Source: CAZUHN01 sp964620535 (GTDB lineage Bacteria > UBA8248). From it: a DNA stretch of 12,957 bases. The stretch lies in the NCBI GenBank assembly GCA_964620535.1, contig CAZUHN010000027.1, forward strand, positions 1-12,957, given 5' to 3'. Position numbers and translations under genes: made by a program. Each line of letters starts with the position of its first letter. The first letter of the stretch is position 1. Below are positions 1 through 6,739 of this stretch, one piece after another. The notes under the pieces are model-generated. The model was not told the origin of the DNA, searched no databases, and saw only the letters and a list, made by a program, of their open reading frames with translations.

Positions 1-67
1 GATCCGGCGCCGAGGGGTGGTACGGGTGCTCTGTGCCAACCCCAAGCACAAGCAGCGTCAGGGCTGA
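1..67 (+). CDS. rpmJ: 50S ribosomal protein L36 (C-terminal part)
   Basis: The reading frame enters at base 2 and ends at TGA 65-67, giving 21 residues that match the end of bacterial L36. They hold the basic IRRRG segment, one zinc-ligand cysteine (VLCANP) and the near-invariant end KHKQRQG, whose histidine is the last zinc ligand. L36 is the smallest large-subunit protein and binds 23S rRNA. The N-terminal half, with the first CxxC, lies before the window. It precedes rpsM by only 17 bases, the usual junction between the spc and alpha ribosomal operons. Confidence 0.95.
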   Translation, partial: IRRRGVVRVLCANPKHKQRQG

Positions 68-84
68 AGGAGCAGGAGGCGTAA

Positions 85-456
85 ATGGCGCGAATCGCAG
101 GAGTAGACATCCCGAACGACAAAGTGGCCGAGATCTCGCTGACCTATATTTTCGGGATCGGGAGAACGTCCGCGAAGAAGATTCTTGATCTGGCCAAGGT
201 GAGCCCGGCGGCCAAGGTTCGAGATCTGACCGAGCAGGAGATTCAGTCCATCCGCGAGATCATCGAGCGCACCTATGCCGTCGAGGGTGACTTGCGGAGC
301 CGGGTCACGATGAACATAAAGCGTCATATGGACCTGGGATCCTACCGGGGCTTGCGCCACCGCCGCGGCCTGCCGGTACGGGGGCAGCGGACCCATACCA
401 ACGCCCGCACGAGGAAGGGTCCCCGCAAAGCCGTGGGTGCAAAAAAGAAGAGTTAG
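85..456 (+). CDS. rpsM: 30S ribosomal protein S13
   Basis: This encodes 123 residues, the normal length for S13, which sits in the head of the small subunit and contacts P-site tRNA and L5. It opens with MARIAGVDIPNDK, has the helix-two-turn-helix segment YIFGIGRTSAKKIL (about 21-36) and the conserved RGLRHRRGLPVRGQRT block (about 89-104), and ends in the lysine-rich tail that reaches the decoding site. The ATG follows AGGAGG (74-79) by five bases, so the start is clear. It is the first gene of the alpha operon; in E. coli this site is where S4 represses translation, but I see no obvious copy of that pseudoknot here. Confidence 0.98.
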   Translation: MARIAGVDIPNDKVAEISLTYIFGIGRTSAKKILDLAKVSPAAKVRDLTEQEIQSIREIIERTYAVEGDLRSRVTMNIKRHMDLGSYRGLRHRRGLPVRGQRTHTNARTRKGPRKAVGAKKKS

Positions 457-495
457 GGATTTTCGCCGCCTTCGGGCAGATAAAGGAGAATGAAT

Positions 496-897
496 TTGGC
501 ACAGGCGGGAAAAGGGAAGCGACCCGGAAGGAAGCGCAAAGAGCGCCGCGCCATCGGAAAGGGGCAGGCGCACATCCTGGCGACCTTCAATAACACGATG
601 ATTACCATTTCTGACGCGGCGGGGAACGTGGTTTGCTGGTCCTCCGCCGGCGAGCAGGGCTTCAAGGGATCCCGCAAGAGCACGCCCTTTGCCGCGCAGA
701 CCGCCGCCGCAAACGCCGCGAAGAAGGCCATGGACATGGGTGTTACCTCGGTCGAGGTTTTCCTGAGCGGCCCGGGTTCGGGGAGAGAGGCGGCCATCCG
801 GTCGATGGCCGCGGCGGGACTGGAGGTGAGCTTGATTCGAGACGTAACGCCGATCCCGCACAATGGCTGCCGGCCACGGAAGCGCCGCCGCGTCTAG
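496..897 (+). CDS. rpsK: 30S ribosomal protein S11 (probable TTG start)
   Basis: This encodes 133 residues of S11, a platform protein of the small subunit that contacts 16S rRNA near the E site. A basic N-terminus leads to the core (GQAHILATFNNTMITISD, about residues 23-40), the GFKGSRKSTPFAAQ block and the invariant end HNGCRPRKRRRV. The Asn-Gly in that end is the pair that becomes isoaspartate in E. coli S11. An in-frame ATG at 490 lies only one base after GGAG (485-488). TTG at 496 has a 7-base spacing and gives the usual MAQAG-type N-terminus, so I place the start there. If ATG 490 is used the protein gains two residues (MN). Confidence 0.95.
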   Translation: MAQAGKGKRPGRKRKERRAIGKGQAHILATFNNTMITISDAAGNVVCWSSAGEQGFKGSRKSTPFAAQTAAANAAKKAMDMGVTSVEVFLSGPGSGREAAIRSMAAAGLEVSLIRDVTPIPHNGCRPRKRRRV

Positions 898-928
898 GGC
901 ATTGGTTCTTTCAAGGAGGTAATTCGGT

Positions 929-1561
929 TTGGCTCGTTACTGCGATTCGGTCTGCCGCCTTTGCCGCCGCGAAGGCATGAAGCTTTTCCTGAAAGGGGAT
1001 CGGTGTATCGGGGACAAGTGCTCGTTCGATAAGCGGAGCTACCCTCCGGGGCTGCACGGCCAGGCGAGAACGCGCGGGAAAGTCAGCGAGTACGGTGTCC
1101 AGCTTCGGGAAAAACAGAAAGCCCGTCGGGTGTACGGCATTTTCGAGAAACAGTTCCGGCAATATTACGCCCTGGCGGCGAAGAAAAAAGGCGTGACGGG
1201 GGACAATCTCCTCCACCTTCTCGAGAAGCGCCTGGACAACGTCGTATTCCGGTCCAGCTTTGCCGACTCGCGCGCCCAGGCCCGGCAGCTCGTCCTTCAC
1301 AACCACGTCCGCGTGAACGGCCGGAAGGTGAACCGGGCTTCTTATTCGATTCGAAAGGGCGACGTCATCGAGATCAAGGAAAAAAGCAAGAAGCTGGAAT
1401 TGGTCAAACAGAGCGGAGAGAAAGGGCAGGTCCGGGGAATTCCGCCCTGGTTGGATGTTGACCTGAAGGATTCACAGGCGCGGGTGGTCGAAATGCCGAC
1501 GGCCGCTGATATCCAACTGCCGATCGAGGTGCAGCAAATCGTCGAGTTCTATTCAAAATAA
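929..1561 (+). CDS. rpsD: 30S ribosomal protein S4, zinc-binding type
   Basis: This encodes 210 residues with a TTG start placed eight bases after the strong site AAGGAGGT (913-920). S4 is a primary 16S rRNA binder that nucleates 30S assembly, and in many bacteria it represses its own operon. The N-terminus carries C5, C9, C12, C26 and C31. The C9-x2-C12-x13-C26-x4-C31 spacing is the zinc-binding (C+) form seen in Thermus, not the cysteine-free form of E. coli. The S4 RNA-binding domain lies at about 97-160 (LEKRLDNVVFR, QARQLVLHNHVRVNG). It ends FYSK, the normal S4 end. Confidence 0.98.
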   Translation: MARYCDSVCRLCRREGMKLFLKGDRCIGDKCSFDKRSYPPGLHGQARTRGKVSEYGVQLREKQKARRVYGIFEKQFRQYYALAAKKKGVTGDNLLHLLEKRLDNVVFRSSFADSRAQARQLVLHNHVRVNGRKVNRASYSIRKGDVIEIKEKSKKLELVKQSGEKGQVRGIPPWLDVDLKDSQARVVEMPTAADIQLPIEVQQIVEFYSK

Positions 1562-1565
1562 GTAT

Positions 1566-1582
1566 TGGAGGTTACCCCTCCA
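1566..1582 (+). promoter_or_regulatory. Small hairpin between rpsD and rpoA
   Basis: TGGAGG pairs perfectly with CCTCCA around a five-base loop (TTACC), four bases after the rpsD stop. The left arm looks like a Shine-Dalgarno site but no start codon follows at a useful distance. The real rpoA site, GGAGGG, is at 1623-1628. No T run follows, so it is not an intrinsic terminator. It may protect an mRNA end or tune rpoA expression relative to the ribosomal genes; this is inference. Confidence 0.35.
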
Positions 1583-1637
1583 TCAATCCGCCTATGGGAT
1601 TATTTCCGTACTTTTCCCTCACGGAGGGCAAGGTTTC

Positions 1638-2660
1638 ATGACATTGATTGACGATCTGGTGAGACCGTCTGCTCTGGAGACAGAGAAGGAAAGCCTGAGT
1701 GATACGTTCGGGCGTTTTATCGTCGAACCCCTGGAGCGCGGGTACGGCATGACGCTCGGGACTTCGCTTCGCCGCGTGATCTTGGCATCGCTCCGGGGGG
1801 CCGCCTTTACGGCGGTGCGAATCGAGGGAGTTTTCCATGAATTTTCCACGATTCCGGGCGTCATCGATGACGTAACCGACATTATCCTGAACCTGAAGGA
1901 TGTGATTCTGAAGATGGAGGATGATAATCCTGCCCGCCTTTCTTTTCGTTCCTCGGGCGGGAAAGGCGAGTTCAAGGCGGGCGATATTCAATGTCCTCCC
2001 GGCGTCGAGACCCTGAATCCCGACCTGCACATCGCCACCCTGAACGAGGAAGCCAACCTGGAAATGGAGCTCATCGCTAAGGTCGGGAGGGGTTACGTTC
2101 CGGCCGTCCGGAATGCCGAACTGGAATTGGGGACGCAGTTCATTCCCATGGACGCAGTGTTCTCCCCCATCCGGAAATGCACCTACCATGTGGAAAAGAC
2201 CCGCGTCGGCGACCTGACGGATTACGACAAACTGGTGATCGAAGTGACGACCGACGGCACTGTCGCCCCGGTGGACGCGGTCTCCTACGCGGCGAAAATC
2301 CTCAAGGACAACCTGCAGATCTTCATCCACTTCGAAGAGGAGGAGGAAGAAATTCTTTCCGTCCCGGAGGTGGACGTGCACCACCAGGCGCTCATCGAGA
2401 ACCTGAGCCGGAGCGTGGAGGAGCTCGAGCTGTCGGTCCGGAGCTATAATTGCATAAAAAACGCGAAGATAGGATCGCTCCACGAGCTCGTCCAAAAGAC
2501 CGAGGGCGAGATGCTCAAAACGCGCAACTTCGGCCGCAAGAGCTTGAACGAGATCCGGGTGGTTCTCGCCCAGATGGGGCTCTCGCTTGGAATGGACCTG
2601 ATCCAGTTGAAGGTGAGTCCGGAGCAGTTGCGGGTGGGCGAAAAGATGGAATCGGGGTGA
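1638..2660 (+). CDS. rpoA: DNA-directed RNA polymerase alpha subunit
   Basis: This encodes 340 residues. Alpha forms the dimer that nucleates RNA polymerase assembly; its C-terminal domain contacts UP elements and activators. The N-terminal domain covers about 1-232, with RGYGMTLGTSLRRVIL (34-49) holding the Arg equivalent to E. coli R45 needed for assembly. A linker follows with six successive glutamates (233-238). The C-terminal domain (about 250-322) has LELSVRSYNCIK, where R268 matches the DNA-contacting E. coli R265, then LKTRNFGRKSLNEI and GLSLGMDL. The ATG follows GGAGGG (1623-1628) by nine bases. It is a little longer than E. coli alpha, with about 18 residues after GLSLGMD. Confidence 0.98.
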   Translation: MTLIDDLVRPSALETEKESLSDTFGRFIVEPLERGYGMTLGTSLRRVILASLRGAAFTAVRIEGVFHEFSTIPGVIDDVTDIILNLKDVILKMEDDNPARLSFRSSGGKGEFKAGDIQCPPGVETLNPDLHIATLNEEANLEMELIAKVGRGYVPAVRNAELELGTQFIPMDAVFSPIRKCTYHVEKTRVGDLTDYDKLVIEVTTDGTVAPVDAVSYAAKILKDNLQIFIHFEEEEEEILSVPEVDVHHQALIENLSRSVEELELSVRSYNCIKNAKIGSLHELVQKTEGEMLKTRNFGRKSLNEIRVVLAQMGLSLGMDLIQLKVSPEQLRVGEKMESG

Positions 2661-2663
2661 ACC

Positions 2664-3092
2664 GTGCGACACCGTTTGAGCGGCCGAAAACTCGGCCGCA
2701 CCAGCAAGCACCGCCGGGCGATGACCCGGAACATGGTGACCGCTCTCATCGATGAAGAGCGCATCCGCACCACCCTCGCGAAGGCGAAGGAGGTGCGCCG
2801 CCACGCCGAGCGGATCATTACGATCGGAAAGCGCGGGTCGCTCCATTCGCGCCGCCAGGTGGCGGCCTTCCTGCGGACGCCCGCGACCGTGCAGAAGTTG
2901 ATGGACACCATCGCGCCTCGCTACGCCGACCGGCCCGGTGGCTACACGCGGATTCTGCGCCTCGCGCCGCGGACGGGGGACGCGGCGCCCATGGCTTTCC
3001 TCGAGCTCGTCGAACGGGACACCTCCCGGGAGGAGGCCCGCCTGGAGCGGCGCCGGGCGAAGCGGCTGGCCCAGGGCGAGTCCGGCGGCTAG
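2664..3092 (+). CDS. rplQ: 50S ribosomal protein L17
   Basis: This encodes 142 residues. L17 binds near the peptide exit tunnel rim of the large subunit. The N-terminus MRHRLSGRKLGRTSKHR and the following MTRNMVTALI are signature L17, as is RYADRPGGYTRIL (about 91-103). The GTG start lies three bases after the rpoA stop, so translation is probably coupled to rpoA; only a weak GGGG precedes it. A basic and acidic C-terminal tail beyond the L17 core makes it somewhat longer than the E. coli protein. It is the last gene of the operon, followed by a terminator at 3116. Confidence 0.97.
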   Translation: MRHRLSGRKLGRTSKHRRAMTRNMVTALIDEERIRTTLAKAKEVRRHAERIITIGKRGSLHSRRQVAAFLRTPATVQKLMDTIAPRYADRPGGYTRILRLAPRTGDAAPMAFLELVERDTSREEARLERRRAKRLAQGESGG

Positions 3093-3115
3093 CGGAATTG
3101 CGATGAAGGCGGGGT

Positions 3116-3143
3116 AAAGGGAGGGGCCGCCCTCCTTTTTTTT
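3116..3143 (+). terminator. Intrinsic terminator of the ribosomal operon
   Basis: GGAGGG (3120-3125) pairs with CCCTCC (3130-3135) around GCCG. The stem can extend through G3119 and the A's at 3116-3118 into the T's. Eight T's (3136-3143) follow directly. It sits 23 bases after the rplQ stop and only 14 bases before the next start codon. Confidence 0.93.
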
Positions 3144-3157
3144 ATCCGGAAAATCCC

Positions 3158-3589
3158 ATGTCGGAAAAATTCAGAGGCCGTCTAGATGCCGATTTCTGTT
3201 TCGTTTGCGGCACGGAGAATCCCATCGGCTTGCGGATCGCGTTCCGCCTCGAGGGTGAGGTCTGCCGGGCCGAGTTCACACCGGCCGGGGATCACCAGGG
3301 GTTCGACGGGATCACCCACGGAGGAATTCTCTACAGCGCACTCGACGATGTGATGGCGAACTGGTTTTTCCTGCGTGGCGGCCGCGCGGTTACGGCGAAG
3401 TGCCAGGTGCGCTATCTTGAGCCCGTTCCGACGGGCACCCCCCTCCGCTTGGAAAGCCGTATGCGCATGTGGAAGGGGCGCCTCGCCGTCCTGGAGAGCC
3501 AGGCCCTCCGCCGGGAGGACGGTTGTCTGATGACCGAGGCCGAGGGAACCTACGTTGTCTCTGAATCGGGCCAGGAGGAAGCGCCATGA
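3158..3589 (+). CDS. PaaI-type hotdog-fold thioesterase
   Basis: This encodes 143 residues, the usual length of a single hotdog domain. Enzymes of this family hydrolyse acyl-CoA thioesters in the cytoplasm. Visible signs are the N-terminal CFVCGTENPIGL (14-25), typical of one PaaI/THEM4-like subset, and THGGILYSALDDVMAN (53-68). That block carries the HGG motif and the acidic residues (D63, D64) that usually serve in catalysis on the long helix. The ATG has no good Shine-Dalgarno site and lies 14 bases after the ribosomal-operon terminator, so the gene must use readthrough or a promoter inside rplQ or the terminator. Its stop overlaps the ald start (ATGA), so the two are co-translated. The acyl group it acts on cannot be told from sequence. 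Confidence 0.85.
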   Translation: MSEKFRGRLDADFCFVCGTENPIGLRIAFRLEGEVCRAEFTPAGDHQGFDGITHGGILYSALDDVMANWFFLRGGRAVTAKCQVRYLEPVPTGTPLRLESRMRMWKGRLAVLESQALRREDGCLMTEAEGTYVVSESGQEEAP

Positions 3590-4698
3590 ACATCGGGCTT
3601 CCCAAGGAAATCAAGACGGACGAGTACCGGGTGGCCCTGGTCCCCGGCGCCGTTGAGACGATTGCCTCCGCTGGCCACAAGGTTTTCATGGAAAAGGGAG
3701 CCGGCCTTGGGGCCGGCCTCCCGGACCGGGAGTACGAAAACGCCGGAGCGGTGATGTGCCGGGGTGCCGATGAGGTGTGGCGGCGCAGCGAGATGATCGT
3801 CAAGGTGAAGGAGCCGCTTCGCCCCGAGATCGCGAGGATGCGCGAGGGCCAGGTGATCTTCGCCTACCTGCACCTGGCGGCCGCCAAGACGCTCGCCCGG
3901 GCCCTGATCCGCAAGCGCGTGCGGGCCGTCGCCTTCGAGACCGTCCGCTTGGCGGATGGCGACCTCCCCCTCCTCAAGCCCATGAGCGAGATCGCGGGCC
4001 GGATGTCCGTCCAGGAGGGGGCCAAGTACCTGGAGCGGACCCGCGGCGGGCGGGGGATTCTTCTCTCCGGCGTGCCCGGGGTGCGGCGGGGGACCGTGGT
4101 CATCCTCGGTGGGGGGACCGTGGGAAAGAACGCGGCGCGGATCGCCAACGGGCTTCACGCGAACACCCTCGTTCTCGACGTCAACCGCTCCCGGCTCGAG
4201 TACCTGGAGGACGTTTTCGACGGGAGGGTGCGGACCTTCACCTCCACCCCCGAGACCATCCGGCAGCTGGTGAAGGAGGCGGACCTGCTGATCGGCGCCG
4301 TCCTGAACCCAGGCGCACAGGCGCCCGTCCTCGTTTCGCGCAGCCTGGTCCGGGAGATGCTGCCCGGCGCGGTCATCGTGGACGTGGCGGTGGACCAGGG
4401 CGGCTGCGTCGAGACTATCCGCCCGACCCACCACTCCAAGCCCACCTACATGGTGGACGGCGTGGTCCACTACGGCGTCGCCAACATGCCTGGCGCTGTT
4501 CCCCGGACGAGCACCTTCGCCCTCTCGAACGTGATTCATTCCTACGCCCTCGAGCTGGCGAACCGGGGGGTGGCGGATGCCGTTCGCTCGATGTCCGAGC
4601 TGGCCGGGGGACTTAATGTGGCCGAGGGCCGAGTGACCAACTCCGCCGTAGCGGAGGCGATTGGTGCGAAGTACACCCCGCCCGAGCAGGTCTTCTGA
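3586..4698 (+). CDS. ald: Alanine dehydrogenase
   Basis: This encodes 370 residues, full length for NAD-dependent L-alanine dehydrogenase, which interconverts alanine and pyruvate plus ammonia. All key residues are at the family positions: R15 (EYRVAL) and K75 (VKVKEP) for substrate, H96 (YLHLAA) and D270 (VAVDQGG) for catalysis, the nucleotide loop GGGTVG (175-180) and D198 for the NAD ribose. VVHYGVANMPGAVPRTST is the characteristic C-terminal block. The start is fixed by the ATGA overlap with the thioesterase stop and by IGLPKEIK, the family N-terminus. AGGAGGAAGCG just before it is a good ribosome site. A terminator follows 13 bases after the stop, so thioesterase-ald is a two-gene unit. 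Confidence 0.97.
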   Translation: MNIGLPKEIKTDEYRVALVPGAVETIASAGHKVFMEKGAGLGAGLPDREYENAGAVMCRGADEVWRRSEMIVKVKEPLRPEIARMREGQVIFAYLHLAAAKTLARALIRKRVRAVAFETVRLADGDLPLLKPMSEIAGRMSVQEGAKYLERTRGGRGILLSGVPGVRRGTVVILGGGTVGKNAARIANGLHANTLVLDVNRSRLEYLEDVFDGRVRTFTSTPETIRQLVKEADLLIGAVLNPGAQAPVLVSRSLVREMLPGAVIVDVAVDQGGCVETIRPTHHSKPTYMVDGVVHYGVANMPGAVPRTSTFALSNVIHSYALELANRGVADAVRSMSELAGGLNVAEGRVTNSAVAEAIGAKYTPPEQVF

Positions 4699-4710
4699 AT
4701 GAAGATCGCC

Positions 4711-4737
4711 TGCGGGAAGCCCTTCCCGCGCTCTTTT
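4711..4737 (+). terminator. Intrinsic terminator after ald
   Basis: GCGGGAA (4712-4718) pairs with TTCCCGC (4723-4729) around GCCC, followed by the T-rich GCTCTTTT to 4737. It lies 13 bases after the ald stop and separates this unit from the converging minus-strand operon. Confidence 0.85.
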
Positions 4738-4827
4738 CGGATTGTTTCCGGGTTTTGTTCGAATGAACGTCGTGCGCGCTCCGGGAGCGCCCGGCGCGGG
4801 AGGGGTTCGCCCGATCGGAGTGGAGGC

Positions 4828-5520
4828 CTACCCCTCATTCCTTTTTTCGGAAGGTGTGACGGGGCCGATCATTTCGATGAGAAAGCGCCCCTGCTTTTCC
4901 AGGTGAGCGATCACGAGGCTCTCCGCCTTCTTGGCCTCGCCTGCGAGGATGGCCGCGAGGATTTCCTCGTGCTCGGCCATTGATTCGTTGATACGGCCCG
5001 GATAGGAGAGAACCAGCACGCGCGTCTTGAGAATCTGCCGGCGCAGGTTGTGGATGAGCTGCTGGAGCCTCTCGTTTCCCGAGTTGTCCGCGATGAACTG
5101 GTGGAAGTTGCTGTTCGCGTCCCAGTAGGCGTCCACTTCGCCCTGCTCGTGGCGGCGCTTCACTTCCGCGAAAAGCGCGAGCAGATCTTCGCGCTCCTGC
5201 CCTGTCCGGATGCGGGAGGTGGAGAGGTACGTCGCCAGCCCCTCGAGAACACTCGTGATAGCGTAAATGTCCAGCACTTCCTGCTCGCTCAGCCGGCTGA
5301 CGAAGGCACCCTTGTAGGGGACCACGGTGATGTAGCCCTCGGCGGAGAGTTGGCGGAACGCCTCACGGAGCGGGGTACGGCTCACCCCGAAGGAGTGTGT
5401 GAGGTTTATTTCGGCCAACTTGTCTCCCGGTCGGAAGTCCCCACGGAGGATAGCCTCCTTGATCTCTTCGGCAACGACCTGGCTGAGCGATTTCGGCTTT
5501 TCGATCTGCACTTGGGCCAT
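4828..5520 (-). CDS. GntR-family transcriptional regulator, FCD (FadR-like) subfamily
   Basis: This encodes about 230 residues and is the last gene of the six-gene minus-strand operon. The winged-helix domain covers about 10-75: VAEEIKEAILRGDFRPGDKL, then the recognition region FGVSRTPLREAFRQL and the wing YKGAFVSRLS. The FCD effector domain (about 80-218) holds an ANSNFHQFI segment, SMAEHEEI and AHLEKQG. Their three histidines are in the expected places for the metal site; the usual Asp of the DxxFH motif is Asn here. AGGAGG lies three bases before ATG 5523 and six before ATG 5520. I prefer the second; using the first adds one Met. The likely role is to repress this operon in response to an organic acid or acyl-CoA, probably at the palindrome near 10201. 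Confidence 0.9.
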   Translation of the reverse strand: MAQVQIEKPKSLSQVVAEEIKEAILRGDFRPGDKLAEINLTHSFGVSRTPLREAFRQLSAEGYITVVPYKGAFVSRLSEQEVLDIYAITSVLEGLATYLSTSRIRTGQEREDLLALFAEVKRRHEQGEVDAYWDANSNFHQFIADNSGNERLQQLIHNLRRQILKTRVLVLSYPGRINESMAEHEEILAAILAGEAKKAESLVIAHLEKQGRFLIEMIGPVTPSEKRNEG

Positions 5521-5535
5521 CATGGTCCTCCTGCC

Positions 5536-6726
5536 TTAGACAGCGCCCTGCTCCCGAACCTCCTTGCGCTCGGCGGCCGAGAGACCGAGGAGATTTCCCA
5601 GGATTTCGTCGGTGTGCTGACCGAGCGAGGGCGGCGGAAGCCGGATATCGCCCGGGTTGGCGGACATCTTGATCGGCACCCCGGTCACTTTGGTGGGGCC
5701 GGCGAGGGGGGGGTCCACCTCCACCGCCATCTCCCGCGCCAGCACCTGGGGATCCGAAAACACCTGGGCGACATCATTGATGGGCCCGCAGGGGATGCCC
5801 GCCTTTTGAATCGCCTCGATGGTGGGCACCACCTCGCGGGCGGCGAAGAAGGGATTCAGGATCTCCTCGAGCGCCTCGCGGTTCCGCACCCGGTCGGCGT
5901 TGGCCGCGAACCGGAGATCCGCCGCGATGTCTCCCAGGCCCATCGTGTCGCAGAAGCACCGCCAGAGCGCGTCCGTCGCGACACCGAGGTTGAAGTATCC
6001 GTCCTTGCAGCGGTAGGTCTCATAAGGGGTGATGGAGGGGTGCCGGTTTCCTCGGCGGGGGGAGGTCTTGCCGGTCGCGAAGTAGTTGTTCGCATGGTAG
6101 GCGAGCAGGGCGACCTGGCCGTCCAGCAGCGCGACGTCCACCCGCTGGCCGACCCCGGACTTCTCGCGGGCGAGGAGGGCGAGGACGGTTCCCTGGGCAG
6201 CGAGCATCCCCGCGACGATGTCGGCGATCGAGGCTCCCACCTTGGTGGGGGGGCCGTCCGGCTCGCCGGTGATGCTCATCAGCCCGCCCTCGCCCTGGGC
6301 CACGATGTCGAAGCCCGGCTCGGCCGCCCTGGGTCCGGTCTGGCCGAAGCCCGAGACGGAAGTGAACACGGTGCGCGGGTTGATCCGGTGGATCTCCTCC
6401 CAGGGAAAGCCGAGCTTCTCCAGGGTGCCGGGGCGGAAGTTCTCCACCACGACGTCGGACCGGCGGATGATCCCGGCGAGGATCTCCTTGCCCCGCGCGT
6501 GCTTGAGGTTGAGGGTGAGGCTCCGCTTGTTCCGGTTGATGGAGAGGTAGTAGGTGCTCACCCCGTTCAGGAAGGGGGGTCCCCACGCCCGGGTGTCGTC
6601 CCCCCCGACGGGATTTTCGATCTTGATGACGTCAGCCCCCATGTCGGCCAGCATCATGGTGCAATAGGGTCCGGCCAGGATGCGGGTCAGGTCTGTGACG
6701 CGGATGCCTTCGAGTGGTCCGGCCAA
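5536..6726 (-). CDS. CaiB/BaiF family (class III) CoA-transferase
   Basis: This encodes 396 residues, normal for the family. These enzymes move CoA between an acyl-CoA and a free carboxylic acid through an aspartyl-CoA thioester. The catalytic aspartate is present as D169 (VGASIADIVAG), the same number as in formyl-CoA transferase and CaiB. Other marks are DLTRILAGPYCTMMLADMGADV (about 12-33, read in two pieces: DLTRILAGPYC and TMMLADMGADV), SINRNKRSLTLNL (62-74), VVVENFRPGTLEKLG (92-106) and SVSGFGQTGP (123-132). The start is TTG at 6726, seven bases after GGGAGG. It lies 13 bases downstream of the pump beta gene and 15 bases before the regulator. The acid accepted is unknown; context points to a dicarboxylate whose CoA ester the decarboxylase can use. 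Confidence 0.95.
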   Translation of the reverse strand: MAGPLEGIRVTDLTRILAGPYCTMMLADMGADVIKIENPVGGDDTRAWGPPFLNGVSTYYLSINRNKRSLTLNLKHARGKEILAGIIRRSDVVVENFRPGTLEKLGFPWEEIHRINPRTVFTSVSGFGQTGPRAAEPGFDIVAQGEGGLMSITGEPDGPPTKVGASIADIVAGMLAAQGTVLALLAREKSGVGQRVDVALLDGQVALLAYHANNYFATGKTSPRRGNRHPSITPYETYRCKDGYFNLGVATDALWRCFCDTMGLGDIAADLRFAANADRVRNREALEEILNPFFAAREVVPTIEAIQKAGIPCGPINDVAQVFSDPQVLAREMAVEVDPPLAGPTKVTGVPIKMSANPGDIRLPPPSLGQHTDEILGNLLGLSAAERKEVREQGAV

Positions 6727-6739
6727 TTTTTCGCCTCCC

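Noticed and set aside
1572..2846. Long minus-strand open frame (424 codons) opposite rpoA
   Set aside because: rpoA is certain on the plus strand, and this frame is His/Val/Gln-rich shadow with no family match.
3550..4539. Minus-strand open frame (329 codons) opposite ald
   Set aside because: ald shows every catalytic residue in the plus frame; the antisense product is His/Gly/Asp-rich shadow.
4776..4790. Hairpin GCGCTC-CGG-GAGCGC as a terminator for the minus-strand operon
   Set aside because: No T run follows on the minus strand and the stem is short; it could be chance in GC-rich DNA. I see no convincing terminator for this operon in 4699-4827.
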